DNA from: Melioribacter sp051488685
Lineage (GTDB): Bacteria; Bacteroidota; Ignavibacteria; Ignavibacteriales; Melioribacteraceae
NCBI RefSeq assembly: GCF_051488685.1
Contig: NZ_JBPSEH010000011.1
Location: 21,740-85,739 of the forward strand
Direction of reading: 5' to 3'
Length of the DNA stretch: 64,000 nt
Shown: positions 24,834 through 35,600 of the stretch, one piece after another
Numbering within the stretch: position 1 is the stretch's first letter
Layout of the letters: each line of letters begins with the position of its first letter
Program-made: the position numbers and the translations under genes
The notes under the pieces: generated by a model
What the model was told of the DNA's origin: nothing
The model's input: only the letters and a program-made list of their open reading frames with translations
Database searches by the model: none

Positions 24834-25850
24834 TTGACTGTGAGCATTAAAAAGAAAAAAGTTACCCTTAAAGATATAGCTACCGAACTATCTCTTACTC
24901 CTGCTACTGTGTCAAAAGCACTGAGAGATTCAACCGATATTTCTTCAGAAACCAAAACTCTTGTTAAAGAAAAGTGTAAAGAGATGGGCTATCGCCCGAA
25001 TATTTTGGCTCGATCGCTTATTACAAACAGGAGCAAAATCCTGGGCGTCCTCATTCCTGATCTCAGAATTTCGTTTTTCTCAGAAGCTGTTCGAGGTATG
25101 TATGAAGAATCGGGCAACGAAGGATACGAATGCATTTTAATGGTTCACGACGAGGATGCTAAAAAAGAAAGGAAAAAAATTGAATTCTTATCGGATATCG
25201 GCGTGGACGGTATTTTATTGAATGCTGTTGGCGGTGACGAAAATTTAGAACTCTACAAAAAAATGGACGAAGAAGGAATCAAAATTGTGTGCTGGGATCG
25301 TAAAATTCATCAATTGCCATTTACTACCGTTAAAATTAACGACGTCGACGCTGCCTACGAACTTACAACCGACATGATTAAAGAAGGTCGCAGAAACATC
25401 CTTTTTCTTGGACCGAATACACTCATACCTGTTTGCGAGGACCGTTTCCAGGGCTATAAAAAAGCACTCGAGGATAATAACATCGATTTTAATCCCGACC
25501 TCGTACTTCAAACATTCCGTAGCATTGAAGACAGCTATAATAAAATGACAGGCCTTCTAAATACCGGCATTAAAATCGACGCTGTAATTAGTATCGGTGG
25601 CTTGATTACTTATGGCGCAGGCAAAGCTATTCTCGATAAGAATCTTTCTATTCCAGATGATATACTCCTTGGCGAATTTGGCGATAACACGATTGTTTCC
25701 CGTCTTGGTGTGCCGTACTATTCCGTCCAGCAAAATCCATATATAATTGGAAAAACTGCTACCGACATCCTTATCGATATGCTCGAAAATAAAAAAAGCT
25801 ACGACGATTACGAAGACGTAACAGTAGAATACAGCATACTCAAAAGATAG
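24834..25850 (+). CDS. LacI-family transcriptional regulator of the rhamnose/BMC genes
   Basis: About 338 residues. The N-terminal LacI helix-turn-helix and hinge are clear: VTLKDIATELSLTPATVSKA (about 9-28) then MGYRPNILARSL. A periplasmic-binding-protein-like sensor follows (ILGVLIPDLRISFFSEAVRG; DGILLNAVGG; GRRNILFLGP; DAVISIGG). The start could be TTG at 24834 or GTG at 24840; neither has a good RBS. Its position between the microcompartment operon and rhamnulokinase, and the shared palindrome upstream of both its own gene and pduL, make it the probable binder of that operator. The inducer may be L-rhamnose or a phosphorylated derivative, by inference. Confidence 0.93.
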   Translation: MTVSIKKKKVTLKDIATELSLTPATVSKALRDSTDISSETKTLVKEKCKEMGYRPNILARSLITNRSKILGVLIPDLRISFFSEAVRGMYEESGNEGYECILMVHDEDAKKERKKIEFLSDIGVDGILLNAVGGDENLELYKKMDEEGIKIVCWDRKIHQLPFTTVKINDVDAAYELTTDMIKEGRRNILFLGPNTLIPVCEDRFQGYKKALEDNNIDFNPDLVLQTFRSIEDSYNKMTGLLNTGIKIDAVISIGGLITYGAGKAILDKNLSIPDDILLGEFGDNTIVSRLGVPYYSVQQNPYIIGKTATDILIDMLENKKSYDDYEDVTVEYSILKR

Positions 25851-25853
25851 CGT

Positions 25854-25872
25854 AAAATGTCTGGACATTTTT
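25854..25872 (+). terminator. Short hairpin terminator after the LacI-family gene
   Basis: AAAATGT (25854-25860), a CTGG loop and ACATTTT (25865-25871), with the T-run forming the right arm; it begins 3 bp after the stop codon. The rest of the gap to 26059 is AT-rich with no recognisable gene. Confidence 0.5.
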
Positions 25873-26059
25873 CCTTGGGGTTTCTTTCTTTTCCATTTCT
25901 ACTAATTATCTATTCTTTTATCGAAGCAAATTAAATAGGTAATAGATTTATTTGTACAAACGGGTTATTCCCATTTAACTTCATAGAATCATAGGCTCAT
26001 CTTTTCTCTTAAAAAGAATATCAATCTTTCTTTCGACAAATAATAATCACGGGTAATTT

Positions 26060-27541
26060 ATGGCTGAAAAAAAATTTATTGCATTCGACATCGGCGCCGA
26101 AAGCGGCAGATGCATGGTGGGTCTTTTAAATAATAAAATTATATCTCTCCACGAAGTGCATCGTTTCAGAACTCCATCAATTAAATATGATTACGGATTC
26201 CACTGGGATATTCTGGCAATTTATGAAGAAATTATCGAAGGACTGAAAAAGGCAAAGAAAGAGTTCGGTAATTATTTCGACGGGATTGGTATCGATACAT
26301 GGGGAGTGGACTATGTACTGCTCGATTCCGAAAACCGACTTCTTGGATATCCTTACCATTACAGGGACGATCGTACTGATAATATGATGGAAGAAGCTTT
26401 CTTACTCTTGCCTAAAGAAAAAATATATAAATCCACCGGCATACAATTCGTTCAGATTAATACCATTTATCAATTATTATCCGAACGAAAAAGAAAAGCA
26501 AGTCTTTTGGACGTCGCCGATAAAATTCTTTTTATCCCTGATTTCCTAAATTTTTTGCTTACTGGAGAAAAAGTATCCGAGTATTCGATTGCATCAACTT
26601 CAGGACTGGTTAATCCTGTTACCAGAAATTGGAGCTGGGAAGTTATTGAAGCTTTAGGTCTCAGGAAGGGCATTTTCCCAAAACTTATTGAACCAGGTTT
26701 AGTACTGGGAAAAATTTCAGCTTCGACGGCAAATTTAACCCAGCTGGATCCAAACATATCTGTTATAGCTACAACGTGTCACGATACTGCTTCGGCTGTA
26801 GTCGGTGTTCCGGCCTTAAGTGATAGCTGGGCATATTTAAGCTCGGGCACATGGTCATTAATGGGAGTGGAACTTAATCAACCTGTATTAAGTGATGATG
26901 CACTTAATAATAATTTTACAAATGAAGGCGGTTTTAACAATACAATTAGATTCTTAAAAAATATCCTGGGACTTTGGCCTATTCAGGAATGCAAACGTTA
27001 CTGGGACGAAAAAGAAGAGAAGAAATTTACTTATGCAGAATTAACTGAAATGGCTGATAATTATGGTAGTGCAGGAGCCTGGGTAGACCTTTCTGATTCG
27101 AGATTTTTAAAATCAGGCGATATGCCCGAAAAAATAATTGCTTTTCTAAAAGAGACCGCACAAAAGCACGACAATAATTACGGGTTTGTCATCAGGGTTA
27201 TAATCGAAAGTCTTGCATACAGTTACAGGGATACATTAAAAAAAATCGAATCGGTTACCGCTAAAAAAATAGAACGACTTCATGTAGTTGGTGGTGGTAT
27301 TCAAAACGAACTACTTACTCAATTAACGGCAGACGCAACAGGATGCGAAGTAATTGCCGGGCCGGTTGAAGGAGCGGTGTTGGGTAATATCGGAGTGCAG
27401 GCAATTTCAAAGGGGATTGTTAAGAATATCAATGAGTGGAGAGAAATTGTCGGTAATTCCTCCAAACTGAAGACCTATTTACCCAATAACAAAGACTATT
27501 TTGATAAAAACATCGAACGATATAATAAAGTATTGAGATGA
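26060..27541 (+). CDS. rhaB: Rhamnulokinase (FGGY family)
   Basis: 493 residues. FGGY kinase motifs: FIAFDIGAESGRCMVGLLNN (phosphate 1, with the RhaB-type GAESGR), GIGIDTWGVDYVLLD, SGTWSLMGVEL and HVVGGGIQNELLTQLTADAT. It phosphorylates L-rhamnulose to L-rhamnulose-1-phosphate, the aldolase substrate in the microcompartment operon. The DIGAESGR and DTWGVDY patterns are those of RhaB rather than xylulo- or glycerol kinases. It is transcribed after the regulator gene and followed 50 bp later by a TonB receptor. The isomerase and transporter for the same pathway are about 31 kb away at 58-61 kb. Confidence 0.94.
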   Translation: MAEKKFIAFDIGAESGRCMVGLLNNKIISLHEVHRFRTPSIKYDYGFHWDILAIYEEIIEGLKKAKKEFGNYFDGIGIDTWGVDYVLLDSENRLLGYPYHYRDDRTDNMMEEAFLLLPKEKIYKSTGIQFVQINTIYQLLSERKRKASLLDVADKILFIPDFLNFLLTGEKVSEYSIASTSGLVNPVTRNWSWEVIEALGLRKGIFPKLIEPGLVLGKISASTANLTQLDPNISVIATTCHDTASAVVGVPALSDSWAYLSSGTWSLMGVELNQPVLSDDALNNNFTNEGGFNNTIRFLKNILGLWPIQECKRYWDEKEEKKFTYAELTEMADNYGSAGAWVDLSDSRFLKSGDMPEKIIAFLKETAQKHDNNYGFVIRVIIESLAYSYRDTLKKIESVTAKKIERLHVVGGGIQNELLTQLTADATGCEVIAGPVEGAVLGNIGVQAISKGIVKNINEWREIVGNSSKLKTYLPNNKDYFDKNIERYNKVLR

Positions 27542-27591
27542 AAAAATAATTCTATAATTAATAATTCTCTAATTAAAAAGGGAGTTAAGTT

Positions 27592-30552
27592 ATGAAAGTA
27601 AGTAAGACAATACTCAAGTGTTTGATTCTAATCTTGTGTATGGCAGGTATTATTCAGGCTCAGAGCTCGGGCAGAATAAGAGGTAAAGTTCTGGATAAAG
27701 AAACAGGCGAAGTTCTCCCGGGTGCAAATGTATTATTGGAAGGTACCAGTATTGGCGCTGCAGCATCATTTGAAGGTGAATATTACATCCGTAGCGTTCC
27801 CCCCGGAAATTATACTCTGATTGTAAAATATCTGGGTTACAAAGATGAAAGAATACCTGTTACGGTGGTCGCAGGTAAAACTATTGAACTTGATGTTGAA
27901 CTTGAATACGTGGCTCTTGAAACAGGCGAGGTTGTAATTACAGCTCAGGCAGAAGGACAGATGGAGGCTATCAACCAGCAACTCTCAGCAAATACTATTA
28001 AAAATATCGTATCGTCCGACCGCATTAAAGATATACCGGATGTAAACGCTGCTGAATCGGTAGCTCGCTTACCCGGTATCTCATTAATACGCAGTGGTGG
28101 TGAAGGACAAAAAGTTACAATAAGAGGTCTTTCACCTCAATATAATGTTATGATGGTCAATGGTGTACGATTACAATCAACAGATCGTGAAAATCGCAGT
28201 GTCGATCTCAATATGATTGCTCCAAATATTCTCTCTGGCATTGAAGTTACTAAAGTTCTTACCGCCGACATGGATGCAGATGCCGTTGGCGGAACTGTTA
28301 ATCTTAGAATCAGCAAAGCTCGCGAGGGCTTGCATACTAACTTTTCTATGCAAGGTGGATATGCTTCGCTGGCTAACGACAATCCTTATGGTAATTACAG
28401 AGCTACTGCGCTTGTAAGCAACCGTGTTTTTAACAATAAACTGGGGATACAAATTTCTGGCTATCTCGACAATTACAATAGGAATTCTGATAGACTAAGT
28501 GCCTCCTATACGACCAACGTTGAATCAATAACAAATGAGGGACTAATACCGACACTATTAAATGATGTCAATATTTATGACATAGTTAGAGATAGGAAAA
28601 GATTGGGTGGTAGCCTTGTGTTTGATTATCAGTTCACAAACGGCACGTTATTGTTAAATAACTTCATTGGCAGTCTAAAAGAGCATCAAGTCGAGCAGAG
28701 AAACTATTTCACAACCTCGTATGATTGGAGAGGGTATGCTTATGACCAGGAATTTACAAATACAGTCATAAGTAACGCTCTGCAAGGTGAATTTGAATTT
28801 CTAAATCTAAATCTCGATTTCTCTCTTTCTAATTCAATTACCACGCAACGTCATCCTGGTGATCTGACACTCGACATGAGAACTCGCTCTGGTGGTGTTC
28901 AGGGTTGGGTGCCAGATTCTGTTATAGCCGGTAAAGAAAATCAGGTTTCCCCGAGTATGCTTTTAAATCATCTGCAGGTTCTTGAGCAGGATAAAATTAT
29001 TAATAACGCCAGCACTCTCAAACGTGATGTCGATGAAACTGCTCAATCGGCCATCTTAAATGTTAAAATGCCGTATAATTTTTTAAGTTTTATTAGAGGC
29101 GAAGTAAAATTAGGCGGTAAATACGAAAGGAATACTAGAAAAAATGACGAAACTGCGTGGGGTATTGATGTAGATAGAGGAGGTCTTGCCCTGGATTTCA
29201 ATACTTTGCTAAGAGATGTAATATGGACAGACCTTGGCATTTCTACCCAGGATAACGGTCTCAAGGCTTCTTTATTTGCCGATCCAGAATATGATATCGG
29301 CGATTTTCTATCTGGCGAGGAAGGAATTGGCAGCAATGTTTTCTATAATAAAGTCTCGATCTGGAAAATGCATCATTTAGCTGATCTGGCTAAAGAATAC
29401 GGGTACTATCTTATTTCACCCCTTGAGTCGACTCAGTATGATTATCACTATACAAGAAACTTCTATGCCTTTTATGTAATGACCGAAATGAACATCGGGA
29501 AATTTATTACTTTGACTCCAGGTGTAAGATATGAAAAATTTGGTTTCGATTATACTGCAGATTCAACGTATGTATTTGGTCGCTTGACAACACCGGGCGA
29601 ATATTATTATGACTATAAAGAAGTACACTGGGATTCAACAAAAGGTGAAAATTGGTTCCCTCAAATTTTACTGCGTATTAAACCGACAAATTGGCTTGAC
29701 ATTCGCCTGGCAAGCACAAAAAGTATTATTTATCCCGACTATCGTGCTGTCTCCCCTTATCTCTTTATCGATACTTACGGAGATCCTGTTTTACGCATGG
29801 GTAATCCTTATCTAAAATCTGCCATCACACAAAATTATGATGCTTATGTCTCTGTTTATGATAATTACATTGGACTTTTCACAGCAGGATTATTTTATAA
29901 AGAAATTGAGAATTTAATTGTACCTATTACTTACTTTACCAAAGATGCTTCCAAAATAAATTATCGCTACCCGCTAACTCCAAATCAAAGAACAACTATT
30001 TATACCTGGACAAATCTCGAAGAAAAATCTTATGTACGAGGTTTTGAAGTAGACTGGCAAACTCATTTCTGGTACATGCCATCTTTCCTTAAAGGGCTGG
30101 TCCTAAATATCAACTATACACATATAAATTCTCAAACTCGTTATCCATACTTCAAAAGTGTAGCAATAGGCAGCGGCATCTTTAAAAAATATACTTATAT
30201 TGATACAACTCGCTCGGGCAGATTAGTTAATCAACCCAATGATATTTTGAACTTAACTGTCGGTTATGACATAGGTGATTTCTCCGCAAGGCTATCGTTC
30301 CAGTATACTGATAATGTTTTAAGAAGTGCTCATACAGTTTATCAGGAATTAGACTCATATACCTCGCCTTATTCACGATGGGATTTTACTGCATATCAAA
30401 AACTTCCGTGGCTAAAAGGTCTTCAAATTTATCTCAACATTAATAATATAACGAATGAACCGGATCGTCAATATGTAAGTGTTCTGGAAAAACTTTCAGG
30501 TGTCGAGTATTATGGTACGACAGCTGATCTGGGAATACGATATTCGTTTTAA
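27592..30552 (+). CDS. TonB-dependent outer-membrane receptor (SusC-like), second copy
   Basis: 986 residues with a signal peptide (about 1-23, cleavage after IQAQ). The carboxypeptidase-regulatory-like domain is at about 29-110 (RIRGKVLDKETGEVLPGANV). The plug contains RLPGISLIRSGGEGQKVTIR. The barrel ends in GIRYSF. It has the same domain order and many identical blocks as the receptor at 1205-4114 (for example AQAEGQMEAINQQLSANTIK versus AQAEGQVQAINQQKSALTVK), so the two are paralogues, but they diverge in the barrel and probably take up different oligosaccharides. It lies between rhaB and a T9SS beta-helix partner. Confidence 0.93.
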   Translation: MKVSKTILKCLILILCMAGIIQAQSSGRIRGKVLDKETGEVLPGANVLLEGTSIGAAASFEGEYYIRSVPPGNYTLIVKYLGYKDERIPVTVVAGKTIELDVELEYVALETGEVVITAQAEGQMEAINQQLSANTIKNIVSSDRIKDIPDVNAAESVARLPGISLIRSGGEGQKVTIRGLSPQYNVMMVNGVRLQSTDRENRSVDLNMIAPNILSGIEVTKVLTADMDADAVGGTVNLRISKAREGLHTNFSMQGGYASLANDNPYGNYRATALVSNRVFNNKLGIQISGYLDNYNRNSDRLSASYTTNVESITNEGLIPTLLNDVNIYDIVRDRKRLGGSLVFDYQFTNGTLLLNNFIGSLKEHQVEQRNYFTTSYDWRGYAYDQEFTNTVISNALQGEFEFLNLNLDFSLSNSITTQRHPGDLTLDMRTRSGGVQGWVPDSVIAGKENQVSPSMLLNHLQVLEQDKIINNASTLKRDVDETAQSAILNVKMPYNFLSFIRGEVKLGGKYERNTRKNDETAWGIDVDRGGLALDFNTLLRDVIWTDLGISTQDNGLKASLFADPEYDIGDFLSGEEGIGSNVFYNKVSIWKMHHLADLAKEYGYYLISPLESTQYDYHYTRNFYAFYVMTEMNIGKFITLTPGVRYEKFGFDYTADSTYVFGRLTTPGEYYYDYKEVHWDSTKGENWFPQILLRIKPTNWLDIRLASTKSIIYPDYRAVSPYLFIDTYGDPVLRMGNPYLKSAITQNYDAYVSVYDNYIGLFTAGLFYKEIENLIVPITYFTKDASKINYRYPLTPNQRTTIYTWTNLEEKSYVRGFEVDWQTHFWYMPSFLKGLVLNINYTHINSQTRYPYFKSVAIGSGIFKKYTYIDTTRSGRLVNQPNDILNLTVGYDIGDFSARLSFQYTDNVLRSAHTVYQELDSYTSPYSRWDFTAYQKLPWLKGLQIYLNINNITNEPDRQYVSVLEKLSGVEYYGTTADLGIRYSF

Positions 30553-30582
30553 GCTATCTTTCCTTTTGCAAGGTTATGAAAT

Positions 30583-30593
30583 AAAGGAGGTGA
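30583..30593 (+). promoter_or_regulatory. Orphan 11-nt full anti-16S match upstream of the T9SS partner gene
   Basis: AAAGGAGGTGA matches the whole usual 3' tail of 16S rRNA but is 82 nt upstream of the real start at 30675, which has its own AGGAGG. The only ATG nearby (30593) is too close and opens just four codons; a GTG at 30604 opens about 24 codons overlapping the ATG of the next gene. It parallels the element at 4119-4126. Confidence 0.45.
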
Positions 30594-30674
30594 TGAAATT
30601 TAAGTGAAAATTTTAATCACAATGCCAAATGCTCCCATTAAATTAATTATCAAATTAAAATCTAGGAGGACTCA

Positions 30675-32399
30675 ATGAAAAAGTTAGTATTACTTTTTAT
30701 GTTTTTTGTTATGCTATCGCCGTATTTACTTGCACAAAAGGTGCTGGATCCAAATCAATTTGTAAATGTGCAAATTGCTGCAGATACACTCGCTGACGGG
30801 ACGCACGATCCAGCTAAGACTGTTTATTTAGCCGAAAGCGGCAAGATTTATGCATTTGATGGTACTCTCGATGTCGATTTTGACCTTGTTATTTTAGGAC
30901 CTGACAATACATGGATCAAAAATCAAACTGCACCGCCTGTATTCTTGCAAATTCCCGCTGCAAATGGAGCTGCAAGAGATATGATCCATATCAAAAGTGG
31001 CGGAAGCGTTAAGCTTAAAAATGTCATTTTCGATGGCAATCTATCTAATGGTGAACTTGTTGGCGCGTTTATAGTTAATCAAGGAGGGAATAAAGTAATT
31101 TATGACAATTGTGCATTTGGCGAATGTCAGTGGTTTACAATGAGAAACCAGGCTTATGCTGATACAATCAGTGTTACCAACTGTCTTTTTATCAATATGG
31201 TTCGTAAAGCCAGCTCACCTTTTAACGGTATGCTCCTCCGTATCGATGCAGGTGTAAAAAACTTTATATTTGAAAACAATACCTCAATCAATTCAGGCAG
31301 GTTATTTGGCAACGGTGGCAATTTCTTTACATCAAAGCAAATCGAAGTTCATAATACTTTTCTCAATATGCAGATAAATGGGCATGAACTACACTGGTAC
31401 GAAGCTTTGCAGGCAAATAATATTTATTATAACTGGAGTTATAGAGGACGGACTCTAAGAACGAATTTTTATGAAGCACCTTTTACAACATGGGAGCATC
31501 ATTATGAAATAGCCGAAAAGCTGGATTCTATATCACTCTATGAAGGTATGAATGCATTTTATCTTGACCCCGCTTTCCCTGAATTCTGGAACAAGGAAAT
31601 TAATCCTCTCGTTGCATCTGATTCTGACAAAGTTATTCCATGCTTTTTGTGGCCAAAAGGTGTTGATACCACGATTACTGTAGATAATGATTTTACAATA
31701 GGAAAAAATTATTGGCAGTTTGATCCCATGTTTGTTAATAATACCAGTAAGCTTGATAGTATGCTGGCATGGGATAAATATTACTGGCTTAAAGGAGCAA
31801 CCTGGCCAGACTGGCGCATTGAATTAGTAGTTGATTACGATGCAGAAGGTCAACCGATACTGAATTGGCCTCCGAAATTTGATTTGAGTTATACGAATGA
31901 TACTTTACTTACGGGAGGTACCGACGGATTGCCGCTTGGCGATTTGAACTGGTTCCCGGATAAAAAAGCTATTTATCTAGCAAACCGAGACCAGTATCTT
32001 GCAGCTCTGAGAGATTCCATGACGAATGCGAAATTTGTTTATATCCCGGGCGATAGCCTCTCAGCATTCATTACAAAAGAAAATCTTGTCTCTGTTGAAA
32101 CATACGATAATAATGTTCCAAATCAATATTATCTCGGTAATAATTATCCCAATCCTTTTAATCCGACTACTACAATTCGTTTCGGTTTGCCAGAACAAGC
32201 CACCGTTACTTTGACCATTTACAACGTTCTGGGTCAAAAGGTATATGAAATGACCGAAAAAAATCTCTCTGCTGGAAATCATTCCTTCAACTTCAACGCT
32301 TCTAATCTAAGTAGCGGTTTGTACATCTATACATTATCTGCTACAGGTACAAACGGTAAAAACTTTGTTGCCTCCAAAAAAATGATGCTGCTGAAATAA
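30675..32399 (+). CDS. T9SS-sorted parallel beta-helix protein, paralogue of the protein at 4198
   Basis: 574 residues with a signal peptide (1-20, cleavage after LLAQ). The beta-helix region has DMIHIKSGGSVKLKNVIFDG, VIYDNCAFGECQWF, FIFENNTSINSGRLF and KQIEVHNTFLNM. The GTDGLPLGDLNWFPDKK motif and a T9SS module (NYPNPFNPTTTIRFGL ... KKMMLLK) close the protein. It follows a SusC-like receptor just as its paralogue does, so the pair was duplicated as a unit. No lyase active-site signature is recognised; a surface binding role in place of SusD is the favoured inference. Confidence 0.85.
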   Translation: MKKLVLLFMFFVMLSPYLLAQKVLDPNQFVNVQIAADTLADGTHDPAKTVYLAESGKIYAFDGTLDVDFDLVILGPDNTWIKNQTAPPVFLQIPAANGAARDMIHIKSGGSVKLKNVIFDGNLSNGELVGAFIVNQGGNKVIYDNCAFGECQWFTMRNQAYADTISVTNCLFINMVRKASSPFNGMLLRIDAGVKNFIFENNTSINSGRLFGNGGNFFTSKQIEVHNTFLNMQINGHELHWYEALQANNIYYNWSYRGRTLRTNFYEAPFTTWEHHYEIAEKLDSISLYEGMNAFYLDPAFPEFWNKEINPLVASDSDKVIPCFLWPKGVDTTITVDNDFTIGKNYWQFDPMFVNNTSKLDSMLAWDKYYWLKGATWPDWRIELVVDYDAEGQPILNWPPKFDLSYTNDTLLTGGTDGLPLGDLNWFPDKKAIYLANRDQYLAALRDSMTNAKFVYIPGDSLSAFITKENLVSVETYDNNVPNQYYLGNNYPNPFNPTTTIRFGLPEQATVTLTIYNVLGQKVYEMTEKNLSAGNHSFNFNASNLSSGLYIYTLSATGTNGKNFVASKKMMLLK

Positions 32400-32430
32400 T
32401 GTAGCTTATTTTTGTGCCGCTTATTGGATC

Positions 32431-32468
32431 AGTGGTCAGTCTGTAATCAGATTGACCACTAACTTTTA
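32431..32468 (+). terminator. Rho-independent terminator after the second T9SS partner gene
   Basis: AGTGGTCA (32431-32438) pairs with TGACCACT (32453-32460). The stem continues through one mismatch with TCTG/CAGA around a TAAT loop, and AACTTTTATCTTT follows. The 210 bp from here to the next gene are AT-rich with no recognisable gene or clear promoter. Confidence 0.75.
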
Positions 32469-32679
32469 TCTTTACGATGATCAAAAATGTCAAAGAGATT
32501 TATGAATGTGGAAAGAGACATTCCTATTTATAAGGAGTACATTTAATTTGAGTGATAGTAGTGAGATAAATGGATTACATTTATAGTCATTTCAAATTAG
32601 TATTCTCTTTTTTATTCAGCAATTTTTAATCCCGCAGTGATCTGAATCAAATCGAAAAATTTATAGTGGGAGGGTATTA

Positions 32680-35600
32680 ATGAAATTAGTATTGAGGATT
32701 ATCATAATAGCAACTATGGTATTGAACTACACATCGATTAATTTATTCGGGCAATCGTTTCGAAATGAAAATCTGGGAAGGGGAGTAATTGCAGTGCCCG
32801 CAGAAGATGGGGGGATTTTTATCGGGTGGCGATTACTCGCTGACGATCCCGACAGTATAAAGTTTAATATTTACAGAGGGAACACTAAAATTAACGATAT
32901 GCCATTATCGACGACTAATTTTATAGATTCAGCTGGAACTCTAAATGATAATTATAAAATTGTAGCTGTCATCGATGGCAATGAAACTTCAATATCAGAA
33001 GTAGTAACACCGTGGGAGAATATTTATAAAACAATACCGCTCCAGCGACCGCAAGGTGGAAGAACTCCAGATGGAGTTGACTATACATACAGTCCCAATG
33101 ATGCTAGTGCTGCCGATCTGGATGGAGACGGACAATATGAAATAGTTTTAAAATGGGATCCTTCCAACTCAAAGGACAATTCAAAAAGTGGCTATACTGG
33201 CAATGTATATCTCGATGGTCTTGAGCTCGATGGTACTCTTCTCTGGCGTATCGATTTAGGGCGAAACATTCGTGCGGGTGCGCATTATACGCAATTTATA
33301 GTATATGATCTCGACGGCGATGGTCGCGCTGAAGTAGCTTGCAAAACAGCTGATGGTACTATTGATGGTCAGGGAAATGTAATTGGTGATCCCAATGCAG
33401 ACTATCGGAATTCAAGCGGTTATATCCTAGCGGGCCCAGAATATTTTACAATATTTGATGGATTGACAGGCAAAGCACTGGCGACTACCGATTATTTACC
33501 GCCTCGAGGTAACGTAAGCCTTTGGGGTGATTCGTATGGAAATAGGGTCGATCGTTTTCTTGCTTGTGTCGCATATCTTGATGGAGAACATCCAAGTGTT
33601 GTTATGTGCCGTGGTTATTATACTAGAACTGTTCTTGCTGCATGGGATTGGCGCAATGGACAATTGACTTCACGGTGGGTCTTTGATACAGATAAAGGAT
33701 ACCCAACTTATGCGGGGCAGGGGAATCATAACCTAAGCGTGGCCGATCTCGACGGTGATGGTAAGGATGAAATTATTTATGGCTCTATGGCTGTCGATGA
33801 TGATGGAACAGGGCTGTGGAATTCAGGACTCGGACACGGGGATGCATTGCACGTTTCTGATATTGACCCTAATCGTCCTGGCCTCGAAGTATGGGGCATT
33901 CATGAAAAAGCTCAAGTTGGTTCAGCTCTTCTCGAAGGAAGAACAGGCAAAATTATATGGGGCACAGGCCCCGGTGATGTAGGCAGAGGTGTTGCAGCCA
34001 ATCTGTTAGATTCATACGAAGGAATGGAATGCTGGGGCGGTACAGATGGATTGAGAAGCGTTAATAATATTAAAGTAGGTCCAAATCCTCCTTCTTCTAA
34101 TTTTGTTGTCTGGTGGGATGGCGATCTTGAACGTGAATTGCTCGATAATATTTATATTCAGAAATATGGTAACACCACCCAACTGTTACTAAAAGCAAAT
34201 GGTTGTGCCTCTAATAATGATACTAAAGCAACGCCTTCACTCCAGGCTGATTTATTCGGCGATTGGAGAGAGGAAGTGATCTGGCGAACAAGCGATAATA
34301 CAGCGCTCAGAATTTATACAACAAACATTCCGACATCTTATCGTATTGTTACTTTAATGCAGGATAGGCAATATCGTCTTGCAATTGCATGGCAAAATGT
34401 TGGGTACAACCAGCCACCTCATCCAAGTTTCTTTGTCGGTAAAAGCATGTTTATTCCCGATAGCCTCAAACCTCCAGCAAAACCAATAAATTTAAGAGGG
34501 ACATCCTTAGGAGATACAATCCTGGTTGAATGGGATATGAATGTAGAAACCGATGTTGCAGGTTATCTCCTTTACAAAGGAAAATCTGCAGAAAAATTCA
34601 CCGACTCGATCGATGTCGGCAATGTGACGTCTTACCTCGATACAAATGTTAAATATGATACTACATATTTCTATGCATTGAGAGCATACGATTTTCACGG
34701 TAATAAGTCAGATTTATCAGACGTAATTTCTGTTACTCCAACTTTAAGACCGGAGCCTCCAACCGCCATTTCGTATCGGCACGATAATAATTCGTGTTTG
34801 CTTATGTGGGAGTATTCAGATATCAATTTAATTTCACAAATAAATATTTACAGATCGGAGTCAAAAGATTTATCCTCGCCAGTAAAATTCAAGGCGGAAA
34901 AGAATGTAACTTCATACGAGGATAAAAATCTAACTAAAGGGAAAAATTATTACTACGCATTAACGGTTACAGATACAAATAATGTGGAATCTTTACGAAC
35001 GGGAGTAATTCAAATTACACCAGCAGATTCTTTTGTTTATCAATCAGAGGATGCAAATTTAATTGGAACTGTCTTTGTGGAAAATAATCATCTTGGATAT
35101 CACGGATCTGCCTTTACAAATTTCGACGCCAGCAATAGTACAGTTGAATTTACCAGTATGCCCGGTTACGGCGGCGGTCCTAAGACTTTATTATTCCGTT
35201 ATGCGCTGGGAAATACCGACAGAACTGGAAGTCTGATAGTCAATGGGAAAGCGACTAATCTTACTATGCGAAACACCGGCGACTGGACTAATTATGTCAT
35301 AGACAGTGTTGAAGTAAATTTAAATGAAGGATACAATAACACAATCAGTTTTTCTGCCACAGGTTCAGATTTCGGAAATTTAGATGAAATTATTATCAAA
35401 TCTACTTTTCTTACAACCGTAGAAACAATCTCCGAGTTACCTGCTAAATTCGTACTTTATCAGAATTATCCAAATCCTTTTAATCCATCTACAATTATCA
35501 GTTATACTATACCAGTATCAAATAAAGCCGATAATTCAAGAATCCACGTGTTATTGAAAGTTTATGATGCACTTGGCCGTCAGGTTGCAACACTTGTAGA

